DNA of 64,000 nucleotides from Psychroflexus aurantiacus (GTDB taxonomy: Bacteria; Bacteroidota; Bacteroidia; Flavobacteriales; Flavobacteriaceae): contig NZ_JAAIKD010000003.1 of the NCBI RefSeq assembly GCF_010820555.1, positions 124,001 through 188,000 on the forward strand, in the 5' to 3' direction. Every line of letters begins with the position of its first letter. The first letter of the stretch is position 1. The notes under the pieces are model-generated. The model was not told where the DNA came from, made no database searches, and was given only the letters and a program-made list of their open reading frames with translations. Positions 1 to 8,216 of the stretch are shown one piece after another. The position numbers were made by a program, and so were the translations under genes.

Positions 1-1
1 A

Positions 2-103
2 AAAGTCTATTTCGACGGAAGTATAGGCGAGTTAAAGTCAACGACAGGGAAAGCCAATTTTGAATATGCCATTGCTAATCTATTAAAAACCAATCATGCT
101 TAA
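2..103 (+). CDS. C-terminal end of an ABC transporter ATPase, probably NosF-like (partial)
   Basis: Only the last 33 codons and the stop lie inside the window, so the family cannot be read from this piece alone. The stop (101-103) lies just inside the next gene, whose ATG is at 96, giving an 8-base overlap typical of an ABC ATPase coupled to its membrane partner. The next genes are a NosY-like permease and the nitrosative-stress repair protein RIC. The likeliest identity is therefore the ATPase of a nitrous oxide reductase maturation transporter. This is inference from context; any ABC-2 type ATPase would look the same here. Confidence 0.5.
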   Translation, partial: KVYFDGSIGELKSTTGKANFEYAIANLLKTNHA

Positions 104-878
104 AATTTTAAAATACAGTTTTTTTGACTTGGTAAGAAGCCGCTGGAGCTATGTCTATTTTTTATTCTATCTGCTTTTAAGTTCTGTATTGTTATTTTTG
201 AATAACGATCTCTCCAAGGCTATTATCACTCTGCTCAACGTTGTCATTATTTTGGTTCCCCTTATCGGAACTATTTTTGGGGTGATGTATTATTACGATT
301 CGCAGGAATTTACCGAATTGCTTATGGCACAGCCCATTACACGAAAATCCATTTTTTTGGGACAGTTCTTAGGAGTAGCCACTTCCCTTTCCCTTAGTGT
401 GCTATTAGGTTTGGGCATCCCTTTTGTATTATATGGTTTATTCCAGTCCAACGTGATTTTTGACTTTTTAATTCTGATTGTTGTGGCTGTTTTCCTGAGT
501 TTCATCTTTAGTGCTTTAGCCTTCAATATTGCCTTATCCAACACCAATAAAATTAAAGGCTTTGGTTATGCCATTTTAGTCTGGCTACTTCTTGCCGTTA
601 TTTATGACGGTGCTTTCCTGATGGCTTTGATGTATTTCCAGGAATATCCTTTAGACCAGTTCTCCTTACTGGCTACACTTTTTAATCCCATTGATTTGTC
701 TCGAATTTTAATTCTGTTGAAACTTGATATTTCTGCTCTACTGGGCTATACGGGAGCTATTTTTAGCGCTTTCTTTGGTACAGTCTGGGGGAGTTTTGTC
801 TCTGTAGGAGTTTTGGTTTTATGGGTGGTATTCCCTCTATGGCGAATGCTTCATACAGTTAACAAAAAAGATTTTTAA
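96..878 (+). CDS. nosY: ABC-2 type permease, NosY-like
   Basis: A 260-residue inner-membrane protein with about six hydrophobic segments. It begins with a short cytoplasmic stretch (MLKILKYSFFDLVRSRW) that matches the N-terminal pattern of NosY and related ABC-2 permeases. Between the second and third segments lies the block QEFTELLMAQPITR, a typical ABC-2 signature (stretch with Q-P-x-x-R). NosY works with NosF and NosD in maturing the copper centre of nitrous oxide reductase. The gene overlaps its ATPase by 8 bases and is followed 79 bases later by ric. nosZ and nosD are not in the window, so the role in N2O reduction is inferred. A generic ABC-2 permease is the alternative. Confidence 0.65.
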   Translation: MLKILKYSFFDLVRSRWSYVYFLFYLLLSSVLLFLNNDLSKAIITLLNVVIILVPLIGTIFGVMYYYDSQEFTELLMAQPITRKSIFLGQFLGVATSLSLSVLLGLGIPFVLYGLFQSNVIFDFLILIVVAVFLSFIFSALAFNIALSNTNKIKGFGYAILVWLLLAVIYDGAFLMALMYFQEYPLDQFSLLATLFNPIDLSRILILLKLDISALLGYTGAIFSAFFGTVWGSFVSVGVLVLWVVFPLWRMLHTVNKKDF

Positions 879-890
879 TTTTTTCTCGAC

Positions 891-904
891 TTGATTGAAA
901 TCAT
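891..904. promoter_or_regulatory. Crp/Fnr-type operator upstream of ric
   Basis: The bases read TTGAT-TGAA-ATCAT, nine of ten matches to the Fnr/Dnr half-site pattern TTGAT-N4-ATCAA. The centre (897.5) lies about 33 bases before a -7-like box TAATTTTA (927-934). This would put the site near -41.5 from the start of transcription, as for a class II activator. A matching TGAT-N4-ATCA site precedes the globin operon (9934-9947), and a Crp/Fnr regulator is encoded at 9967-10563. Binding by that regulator is inference. Confidence 0.5.
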
Positions 905-957
905 AAACAAAGTCCTAGGCTATGGGTAATTTTAGATTAAATTAAAACATACATATC

Positions 958-1677
958 ATGACTTTATTAAAGGATAAAACGGTTGCAGATTTGGTAAGTG
1001 AAAACATAAACACGGCTCATGTTTTCAAAAAACACGGTATTGATTTTTGCTGTGGTGGTGGGATTAGCATTGGTAAAGCTTGCGAAAAAAATCAGGTTAA
1101 GCTACATGAACTGTTGGAAGATCTTCAAAATATTGAAGGAAAAGAACGCACCTACAACTACAAGGAATGGGATCTTGATTTTCTGGTTCAACATATTGAA
1201 CAGGTACATCACCGCTATGTAGAAGACAGCATACCCCTTCTGATTCAGTATACCCAAAAAGTGGCAAGCGTAAATGGCGATTCAAACCCCGAATTGATTC
1301 AGGTAAACGATTTGTTCGCTGAAATTGCCAATGAATTAACTCAGCATATGAAAAAAGAAGAGCTGATTCTATTTCCATTTATACGAAAAATGGAAAAAGC
1401 GATGAAAAACGGCGAAACAATAGACCGGGCTCACTTTGGAACAGTTGAAAATCCCATTGCCATGATGGAAGATGAACATGAAGCTGCAGGAGATTTACTT
1501 AAGGAAATAGCTCGCATAACAAGCAATTATACCTTGCCAGAACATGCCTGTAATACCTATAGGGCCATGTTTCATAAACTACAGGAATTTGAAACCGATT
1601 TGCATTTGCACATACATTTAGAAAATAACATTCTTTTCCCAAAGGCTCTGGCCATGGAGAAAAGTATCTTTTCATAG
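958..1677 (+). CDS. ric: Iron-sulfur cluster repair di-iron protein (RIC/ScdA/YtfE family)
   Basis: A 239-residue cytoplasmic protein with the two-part layout of RIC. An N-terminal DUF542 domain (about residues 1-60) carries the Cys-Cys pair in the motif DFCCGGG. A C-terminal hemerythrin-like four-helix domain carries the expected His and Glu ligands (HHRYVED, HMKKEE, EDEHEAAG, HLHIHLENN). RIC proteins restore Fe-S clusters damaged by nitric oxide or peroxide and can release iron for repair. Length matches the family (about 220-240). A Crp/Fnr-like site sits 54 bases before the start. It lies between nos-type genes and an oxidase-like membrane gene, which fits NO defence. Confidence 0.92.
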   Translation: MTLLKDKTVADLVSENINTAHVFKKHGIDFCCGGGISIGKACEKNQVKLHELLEDLQNIEGKERTYNYKEWDLDFLVQHIEQVHHRYVEDSIPLLIQYTQKVASVNGDSNPELIQVNDLFAEIANELTQHMKKEELILFPFIRKMEKAMKNGETIDRAHFGTVENPIAMMEDEHEAAGDLLKEIARITSNYTLPEHACNTYRAMFHKLQEFETDLHLHIHLENNILFPKALAMEKSIFS

Positions 1678-1683
1678 TTTGTT

Positions 1684-2943
1684 TTGATGATGACCCTAAA
1701 ACAGTATTTTATAAGTAGCTTTTTATATTTACTTGTCACCGCTGTTTTAGGGTTTTTTCTTAGGCTCGAGGCCACTCCCCTTGAAATCGGTGTCATAAAG
1801 AACTACAACTATGTGGTACATGCGCATTCACATATTGCCTTACTGGGCTGGGTTTATTTAGGCTTAAGTAGTTTTATCGTTTATTTTTTTATTTCAAAGT
1901 CGAAAGTCAAAAAACATTATACCAGAATTTTCTGGGCAACTCAGGTTTGTTTAATCGGGATGCTTATAGCTTTTCCTGTTCAGGGTTATGCTTTAATGTC
2001 GATAACATTCTCCACCTTATTCATGCTTGTAAGTTATGTATTCTTCGGATTTATTCTTAGACATACGCAAGCTGAATTCAAATTAAAAAAATCATTCCTT
2101 CTCATCAAACATGCCTTGTTCTATATGGCATTATCGTCATTTGGACCCTGGGCTCTGGGCGCGATTATGACCACTCTAGGCAAAACCTCGGTGTGGTATA
2201 AATTAGCGATTTACTTTTACCTCCACTTCCAGTATAACGCCTGGTTTGTCCTGGCCGTTATAGGCCTCCTGGTGTTCATCCTGGAGAAATATCATTTTAG
2301 GATCAAAACCCAGCCGTTTACAAAATTTATATATCTCATTCATATAGGAATCTTCGGCAGTTTTTTCCAGTCCACGCTTTGGGCAAGCTCAGACTGGACT
2401 GTGTAACTGTTTAGCAGTCTGGGAAATCTGTCTTTATGGCTTGGTTTATTTTATTTAGGGAAATCTATTAAAAAGCCGATGGAACTCTTTTACAGAGAAT
2501 TACCTCCACAATCTAAATTTACCTTGAGGTTTATAGGCTTTGTTTTCATCTTAAAGCTGATCATGCAAACCTTAAGCGGAATACCTGTTTTTGCTGAAAT
2601 AGCCGCTGCCAACTTAGATGTGGTCATCGGTTATTTGCATTGGTTCTTCTTAGGCTTCGTCAGTTTATTTTTAGTGTTTCTGGCCTCCTACCTGAAGTGG
2701 ATCAAACTTTCAAATCTAAGCCTAAGCCTCTACCTCATCGCCTTTCTTACTACAGAATTTTTGATTTTCTACCGCGCTGGCAGTGCTGCCTTTGGATGGC
2801 AGTATTTTTCGCATTTAAATACCTATTTAGCACTGGCTTCTTTCTTATTTAGCACTGCGTTAGTTATAATTTTATGGCAGACCCTTTTAATTCGAAAAAA
2901 TAAAAATCAGATGAATTCCAAAACGGATTATATTGAATTTTAG
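1684..2943 (+). pseudogene. Oxidase-subunit-I-like membrane protein interrupted by an in-frame TAA
   Basis: One reading frame of about 419 codons is broken by a TAA at 2404-2406, after WASSDWTV. The same frame resumes at once (LFSSLGNLSLWLG) and stays open to 2943, so only one codon is wrong and no frame changes. Both halves are rich in membrane helices and carry paired His-containing helices (VVHAHSHIALLGW and IGYLHWFFLG). This resembles heme-copper oxidase subunit I-like or NnrS-like proteins found near denitrification genes. The gene starts 6 bases after ric and is probably co-transcribed. The stop could be a real nonsense mutation, a sequencing error, or a readthrough codon. The exact family is uncertain. 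Confidence 0.7.
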
Positions 2944-3043
2944 AAGATTATTTTGCTACAGAGACCAAAGAGACATGGATGTAGTCAACGTATTTTACAT
3001 GAGTAAATATGAATAGGTATCTTTAATTCAGTTGAGATTGAGA

Positions 3044-3787
3044 TTACACATTCACCCCAAACAAATAGCCTACCAGAGCCGATAAGCCCATAGCTATAGA
3101 ACCCCAGACCAGTATTCTCACGACAGCCTTCAGAACATCGGACCCGCCTGTTTTTGCCGAGACAGCTCCCAGAATAATCAAGGAGACACTAGTGAAACCG
3201 TATAAGTAATATTCCATCAGATTCATCGGGGCGAAAATGGTGACCAGCAAGGGTAAGGCCCCGCCAAAAGCAAATGCCACGCATGAGGTTAAAGCAGCCT
3301 GGATAGGCTTAGCCTGATTGATATCAGTAATGCCCAACTCATCTCGCATGTGCGCACTCAAAGCGTCGTTTGCCGTCAATTCTTCGGCTACCTTAAGCGC
3401 TGTTTCTTTTTTAAGTCCGCGTTCTTCATAAATTTTGGCCAGCATCTGTAATTCCAATTCGGGCATCTCTTCCAGTTCTTGTTTCTCGCGTTCAATATCG
3501 GCTGTTTCGACATCGGTTTGAGAACTCACTGAGACGTATTCTCCCGCAGCCATAGACAAAGCTCCGGCTACAACACCAGCAGTTGCGGCAAGCAAAACAG
3601 GGTCTCGTGTTACACTTGCAGCGGTTACCCCAATAGCCAGACTTGCTGTCGAAATAATACCGTCATTTGCTCCAAGGACCGCTGCACGCAACCAATTGCT
3701 GCGCTGCACATAATGCGCATCTAAGTAAGTATCGATGTTTTCAGCATCCTTATCTGCAGATACCTCTGTCGCTTTTTTATTTGCCAT
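3044..3787 (-). CDS. VIT1/CCC1 family metal (Fe/Mn) transporter
   Basis: A 247-residue membrane protein with the family's N-terminal helix motif LRAAVLGANDGIISTASL (about residues 33-50). The second helix carries AAGEYVSVSSQTD, followed by a charged cytoplasmic segment (about residues 90-165). Three more hydrophobic helices fill the C-terminal third. VIT/CCC1 proteins export Fe2+ or Mn2+ from the cytosol. It begins 30 bases after the cbpM-like gene and is probably the last gene of the cbpA-cbpM transcript, placing a metal exporter in a protein-stress operon. Substrate cannot be told from the sequence. Confidence 0.88.
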   Translation of the reverse strand: MANKKATEVSADKDAENIDTYLDAHYVQRSNWLRAAVLGANDGIISTASLAIGVTAASVTRDPVLLAATAGVVAGALSMAAGEYVSVSSQTDVETADIEREKQELEEMPELELQMLAKIYEERGLKKETALKVAEELTANDALSAHMRDELGITDINQAKPIQAALTSCVAFAFGGALPLLVTIFAPMNLMEYYLYGFTSVSLIILGAVSAKTGGSDVLKAVVRILVWGSIAMGLSALVGYLFGVNV

Positions 3788-3817
3788 GGCCTTTCTTAGG
3801 GTGATTTGTTATATCAT

Positions 3818-4117
3818 TTATTCCTCGACATCAAATGCCTTCAACTTATTTTTGGCTGCCCTAAGCTCTTCCTGTAAATCATCGATTTGATGCAGTAAAT
3901 TATGTATCACATCGATGCCTTCTATATTTATATTCAACTCATAATGAAATTGAATGGCTCTTTCAAGGGTTTTTAGCTGTTCGTTTAAAATGTATTTTTT
4001 ATCCTCTACCACTACGATTTCAATAACACCATTGTCATTCAGGGCCTCGATAAAGGAAAAATTAATATCACAGTTGGAACAGAAATGTTCAACGAGTATC
4101 ATTTTATTGGTTTCCAT
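3818..4117 (-). CDS. cbpM: Chaperone modulator CbpM family protein
   Basis: A 99-residue cytoplasmic protein with the CbpM layout: a short winged-helix-like N-terminal part and a C-terminal helix (residues 60-99, [22 protein letters not shown]) likely to be coiled coil. CbpM binds the J-domain of CbpA and modulates it. It overlaps the preceding J-domain gene by 14 bases, the standard cbpA-cbpM arrangement, which is the strongest support for the call since the family is weakly conserved. Confidence 0.8.
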   Translation of the reverse strand: METNKMILVEHFCSNCDINFSFIEALNDNGVIEIVVVEDKKYILNEQLKTLERAIQFHYELNINIEGIDVIHNLLHQIDDLQEELRAAKNKLKAFDVEE

Positions 4118-5030
4118 GCGTCCTGAGGTTTTGTAATTCAGTTAGAAGTTCTTTTTCTTTTTCTGAGAGGTCTGTTGGTAATTTCACCTGATAGGTTACA
4201 AACAAATCACCAAACTCATTTTCCTTTTTATACACGGGAAAGCCTTTGCCCTTTAGTTTGACTTTTGTGCCGGGTTGGGTTCCTGGAGCTACCTTCAGTT
4301 TAACTTTGCCGTCGAACGTGTCTATCCTGACTTCACCACCAAGGAGAGCCGTGTATAAATCTATCTCTGCTGTGGTGTATAAATGCTTTCCGTCTCGTTT
4401 AAAATCGGTATGGTTTTGTATTGAAAAGGTAATGTATAAATCCCCCCGTGGTCCTCCACCAGGACCCGGGGCACCATGTCCGCTTATTTTTATCACCTGC
4501 CCGTTTTCAATACCCGCCGGAAAGGTTAAACGGATTTTTTTGCCGTTTACAGTCAGAGTTTGCTGTTGTGAGGTATAGACGTCTTTTAAATTTAACTCCA
4601 ACTCAGCGTTTAAATCCTGGCCTCTGTACCGGGTTTGTCCGGTTCTGCTACCCTGCTGACTTCTGCTGCCCTGACCACCAAACATGGATTCAAAAAAGTC
4701 TGAAAAATCTCCTGAAAATTCCTGTTGATTAGAGTGCCCACCAGCGGTTCGATAGGCCTGTTGCTGTTGTCGTTGCTGCTGCTGAGCTTTTTTAAATTCA
4801 TCTGCGTGTTTCCAGTCCTTACCGAATTCATCGTATTTTTTTCGATTTTCAGGATTACTCAGTACTTCATAAGCCTCACTCACCTGTTTAAACTTGGTTT
4901 CAGCCTCCTGATTGTTGGGATTCAAATCGGGATGGTATTTCCTGGCCAGCTTACGGTAAGCCGCTTTGATCTCCTTTTCAGTAGCCTTTTTGGAAAGGCC
5001 TAATATGTTATAATAATCAATAAATTCCAT
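4104..5030 (-). CDS. cbpA: DnaJ C-terminal co-chaperone, CbpA-like
   Basis: A 308-residue Hsp40 protein. An N-terminal J-domain (residues 1-70) has the HPD triad at 33-35. A Gln-rich then Gly/Ser-rich linker (about 78-135) follows, then a DnaJ C-terminal substrate-binding region (from about 140). There is no four-repeat zinc finger (no CxxCxGxG), which separates it from DnaJ proper. It stimulates DnaK ATPase and delivers unfolded clients. It is first in a minus-strand operon with cbpM and a VIT transporter. A TAnnTTTG box lies on the minus strand at 5067-5074, about 40 bases before the start, without a good -33 element. Confidence 0.92.
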   Translation of the reverse strand: MEFIDYYNILGLSKKATEKEIKAAYRKLARKYHPDLNPNNQEAETKFKQVSEAYEVLSNPENRKKYDEFGKDWKHADEFKKAQQQQRQQQQAYRTAGGHSNQQEFSGDFSDFFESMFGGQGSRSQQGSRTGQTRYRGQDLNAELELNLKDVYTSQQQTLTVNGKKIRLTFPAGIENGQVIKISGHGAPGPGGGPRGDLYITFSIQNHTDFKRDGKHLYTTAEIDLYTALLGGEVRIDTFDGKVKLKVAPGTQPGTKVKLKGKGFPVYKKENEFGDLFVTYQVKLPTDLSEKEKELLTELQNLRTHGNQ

Positions 5031-5182
5031 AGTTGAGCGTTGAATTTGATTACTAACTACCTATATCAAAGGTAGATACTTTGTTTCAAAACCTCTTAAG
5101 TTTGACTCATAAAATTTAAGGACTACAGTTAAATACTTTATAAATCAGAAGCATTTAAATGAGTATAAAGATCAAATGCCTT

Positions 5183-5641
5183 TTATTTCCAAAACGGATT
5201 CGGCCAGACTTCGCAGGATTGCTGCGCCTCATGAATGTCCTGGTATGCTGCAAGTTGGTTTTCAGTCAATTTTTCCTGAATCCAGTTAAACAGTTCACGC
5301 TCTTCCAGGCGGATATGCTTCTGCAGCAATTCATAAATCGCTTTGAAATCTTCATACGACTTAGCCTGGATTTCAAAAAGAGACTTTAATTCACCATGCT
5401 GCTGCCTGGCTTCCTTTACCAAAGGGTGTCCCTCATCAACTCTGGGGAACAGCTGTTTTTCTTCCATTGTGAAATGAGGCAGCAGATGGTGTTTCCAAAA
5501 CCAGGCGGCATAGGCTTCCATAGCCTGAAGCTTAGCTTTTTTGGCCACACCTTTCTGCAGGCGCAGAGCAAAAATAAGCCCGTCATGATGTTCTCTGCTG
5601 AGGTTTTTTAGGGCATCGTGACGTTTGATAGGTGTGTTCAT
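5183..5641 (-). CDS. Hemerythrin HHE-domain protein
   Basis: A 152-residue soluble four-helix protein with hemerythrin-type iron ligands spread along it: LSREHHDG near residue 17, HHLLPHFTMEEKQLFP in the middle, and QQHGEL and LLQKHIRLEERELF in the C-terminal half. Such proteins bind a di-iron centre and sense or buffer O2 or NO. It is divergent from the Rrf2 regulator gene, and the intergenic region holds a 20-base site shared with the nrdJ promoter (5661-5680). Control by that regulator is therefore likely. Whether it senses, stores or detoxifies cannot be told. Confidence 0.88.
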   Translation of the reverse strand: MNTPIKRHDALKNLSREHHDGLIFALRLQKGVAKKAKLQAMEAYAAWFWKHHLLPHFTMEEKQLFPRVDEGHPLVKEARQQHGELKSLFEIQAKSYEDFKAIYELLQKHIRLEERELFNWIQEKLTENQLAAYQDIHEAQQSCEVWPNPFWK

Positions 5642-5660
5642 AAGTTGTTGATAACTAAAA

Positions 5661-5680
5661 CAGGACTTATTTGTCTTATT
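5661..5680 (-). promoter_or_regulatory. Probable Rrf2 operator between hemerythrin and rrf2 genes
   Basis: On the minus strand this reads AATAAGACAAATAAGTCCTG. The nrdJ leader holds AATAAGACAAAATTGTCCTG (6166-6185), so 17 of 20 bases agree. On the plus strand the site covers the -33 TTG (5671-5673) of a promoter with -7 box TATTTTTA (5694-5701) for the rrf2 gene. This suits autorepression. Confidence 0.6.
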
Positions 5681-5717
5681 ATAATATTAACTGTATTTTT
5701 ACTTTAAAATCGAGTAT

Positions 5718-6149
5718 ATGTTTTCAAAACGCTGTGAATATGCGATAAAAATAATGACCTTTATTGCACATCAACAAAAAAAATCAAATAAAAAAGTAGA
5801 TGTGGACGCCATTTCTAAGGCGATTGACTCTCCAAAAGCCTTCACAGCTAAAATTTTACAAGATTTAGTCAAATCTGATTTGTTAGTGAGCACACGCGGC
5901 CGATTTGGCGGTTTTTCTTTATCTGCTCAAATTGATATTAATCTTAAGCAAATTATTGAAGCCATAGATGGACATAAATTATTAGAGGGTTGTTTATTAG
6001 GTTTTGGAGCCTGTTCAGAAAAAAATCCTTGCGTTGTTCATCATCAATTAAAATCTGCCAGAGAAATTTTAAAGCTAAAATTGAGAGACACCAATTTAGA
6101 AATAATAGCAAAACGCGTGAATGAAAAAAACGCTTATTTCAAGGAATAA
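5718..6149 (+). CDS. Rrf2 family transcriptional regulator with a likely Fe-S cluster
   Basis: A 143-residue protein with an Rrf2 winged helix at the N-terminus (residues 1-70, including the wing STRGRFGGFSLS). Three cysteines (C92, C99, C105) sit in the dimer-helix region at IscR/NsrR-like spacing. Such regulators bind a [2Fe-2S] or [4Fe-4S] cluster and respond to NO or iron-sulfur status. It is divergent from a hemerythrin gene and 60 bases upstream of nrdJ-nadA. The same 20-base motif precedes both transcription units. NsrR-like NO sensing fits the neighbours best, but an IscR-like role is possible. Confidence 0.88.
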   Translation: MFSKRCEYAIKIMTFIAHQQKKSNKKVDVDAISKAIDSPKAFTAKILQDLVKSDLLVSTRGRFGGFSLSAQIDINLKQIIEAIDGHKLLEGCLLGFGACSEKNPCVVHHQLKSAREILKLKLRDTNLEIIAKRVNEKNAYFKE

Positions 6150-6165
6150 AAAAAAATTATTTTAA

Positions 6166-6185
6166 AATAAGACAAAATTGTCCTG
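6166..6185 (+). promoter_or_regulatory. Probable Rrf2 operator upstream of nrdJ
   Basis: AATAAGACAAAATTGTCCTG is a near-palindrome (inverted GACAA...TTGTC) that starts 16 bases after the rrf2 stop and ends 24 bases before the nrdJ start. It matches the site at 5661-5680 in inverted orientation. Confidence 0.6.
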
Positions 6186-6209
6186 ATATAATTATTAAAA
6201 ACACGACTT

Positions 6210-8216
6210 ATGTTACTAAACTTTAAACTTGACGAGAGCTTTATTCAAAAGTATAGCCAGATTAAACCAGATTTTGGTTTTAACGGCTTAGGATTATTAA
6301 CTTATCACCGCACCTACTCCAGATTAAAAGCCAATGGAGAAAATGAGCAGTGGTTTGAGACTATAAGACGTGTTGTAGAAGGTTGTTATAGTCTTCAAAA
6401 AGAACATATTCTTAGAAATGAACTGGGCTGGAACGATACCAAAGCCCAGCGCTCAGCTCAGGAAATGTACGACCGAATGTTCACAATGAAGTTTTTGCCA
6501 CCTGGCAGAATGCTTTGGGCGTTAGGAACTCCCATTATCCATGAAAAGAAAGTTGGTCAGGCGTTGTTCAATTGTGCCTTTGTTTCTACAAAAGACATCG
6601 ATAAAAGCATTGTGGATGCCGTAAAGCCCTTCACTTTTATGATGGACATGAGTATGGTAGGTGTTGGTGTTGGCTTTGATGTTTCAGGTGAGCATAAAGT
6701 ACGGATTCATCAACCTGAAAAACATTCTGAAACCTATGTTATTCCTGACTCCAGAGAAGGCTGGGTAAAAAGCCTTGAGTTGTTATTAGCCTCTTATTTT
6801 GGTCAGCATTTCAACACTAATCATACCCATAAAATAGAATTTGATTATAGCCTAATCAGAAAAGAAGGAGAACCCATTCGCGGGTTTGGTGGCATCTCCT
6901 CTGGTCCAAAACCTTTAGAAAAGCTTCATGGGCAGATTCGAACTACTTTAAACCAGGTGAATCAAAAGAATATAAGTATCACAGTTATAGCCGATATCAT
7001 GAATATGATAGGACAGTGTGTGGTTGCTGGAAATGTAAGACGTACCGCGCAAATTGCTTTGGGAAATGCTGAAAGTGAAGAGTACAGGAAACTTAAAGAC
7101 TATCAGTGGGATAGCAAAACCGAAACCTATGTCGGAGAAAACGCACATCGCGCAGTTTATGGATGGGCATCCAACAACAGTGTGTTAGTGGATAATAACA
7201 CAGATTTTGAAGATCTAGCTAAACAAACGGCCATTAATGGCGAACCTGGTTATGTCTTCTTGGATAACATTAGAGCATATTCCAGGATGAGTGATCCTGC
7301 AGATCATAAAGATCATAAAGCAGTGGGTACTAATCCTTGTGGAGAGCAGTCTCTGGAGAGCTACGAACTTTGCTGCTTGGTAGAAACTTTTCCATCACGA
7401 GCTGAAAGCAAAGAGGATTACTTACGAACTTTAAAATTTGCCTATCTCGTTGGGAAAACTGCCACCTTGGTGACCACAACATGGCATGAAACCAATCGGG
7501 TTCAAAAACGCAATCGCCGTATTGGAACATCTGTTACAGGGGTTACAAATTTTATTGGTCAGCATACTTTAGACATTTTCAAAAGCTGGCTAGAGTCTGG
7601 TTATAAGGAGATTCAAAATTGGGATGAGATTTATTCGTCCTGGTTATGTGTTCCCAAAAGTATTAAATCCACTAGTGTTAAGCCTTCAGGAACAGTAAGT
7701 CTCTTGGCAGGAGTAAATCCTGGCTGTCATTATCCTGAATTTAATTATTATATCCGAAGAATCCGTATTGCTAAAAATTCAAAATTAATCCCTCAACTTT
7801 TTGAAGCTGGATTAGAAATTGAAGACGATGTAATGGATCCGAGTTCGGCCGTAGTTGCGTTTCCTATTCATAATGAAGGCAAATCCTTAAAAGAGGTCAG
7901 CATCTGGGAACAAGTAAGTTTAGCTGTGTTTTTACAACGCTACTGGTCCGATAATCAGGTGTCCTGTACAGTTACCTTTAAGCCCGAAGAAGCAGGTCAA
8001 ATTAAACCGATTTTAGATTTTTTTAAATACGAGCTTAAGTCTATTAGCTTTTTACCCAAGTTAGAAATGGGTGCTTATGCGCAAATGCCCTATGAAGCCA
8101 TTTCCAAAGAAAAATACAACCAGATGAAATCTAATATGAAAGCGGATTTCAGCATACAGTCTTTTGAAGATGGTAAAGGAGAAAAGTTTTGCAATACCGA
8201 TACCTGTTTAATATAA
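6210..8216 (+). CDS. nrdJ: Adenosylcobalamin-dependent ribonucleoside-triphosphate reductase (class II, monomeric)
   Basis: A 668-residue enzyme of the Lactobacillus leichmannii RTPR type, somewhat shorter than that 739-residue protein. It makes deoxyribonucleotides using a cobalamin-generated thiyl radical and does not need oxygen. The key cysteines are visible: C122 in ALFNCAFVS, C377 in NPCGEQ (thiyl radical) and C388 eleven residues later, the same spacing as C408/C419 in RTPR. The C-terminal shuttle pair C661/C666 ends the protein (FCNTDTCLI). nadA follows directly. The upstream Rrf2-type site suggests induction under NO or iron-sulfur stress, when oxygen- and radical-dependent class I enzymes fail. 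Confidence 0.93.
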   Translation: MLLNFKLDESFIQKYSQIKPDFGFNGLGLLTYHRTYSRLKANGENEQWFETIRRVVEGCYSLQKEHILRNELGWNDTKAQRSAQEMYDRMFTMKFLPPGRMLWALGTPIIHEKKVGQALFNCAFVSTKDIDKSIVDAVKPFTFMMDMSMVGVGVGFDVSGEHKVRIHQPEKHSETYVIPDSREGWVKSLELLLASYFGQHFNTNHTHKIEFDYSLIRKEGEPIRGFGGISSGPKPLEKLHGQIRTTLNQVNQKNISITVIADIMNMIGQCVVAGNVRRTAQIALGNAESEEYRKLKDYQWDSKTETYVGENAHRAVYGWASNNSVLVDNNTDFEDLAKQTAINGEPGYVFLDNIRAYSRMSDPADHKDHKAVGTNPCGEQSLESYELCCLVETFPSRAESKEDYLRTLKFAYLVGKTATLVTTTWHETNRVQKRNRRIGTSVTGVTNFIGQHTLDIFKSWLESGYKEIQNWDEIYSSWLCVPKSIKSTSVKPSGTVSLLAGVNPGCHYPEFNYYIRRIRIAKNSKLIPQLFEAGLEIEDDVMDPSSAVVAFPIHNEGKSLKEVSIWEQVSLAVFLQRYWSDNQVSCTVTFKPEEAGQIKPILDFFKYELKSISFLPKLEMGAYAQMPYEAISKEKYNQMKSNMKADFSIQSFEDGKGEKFCNTDTCLI

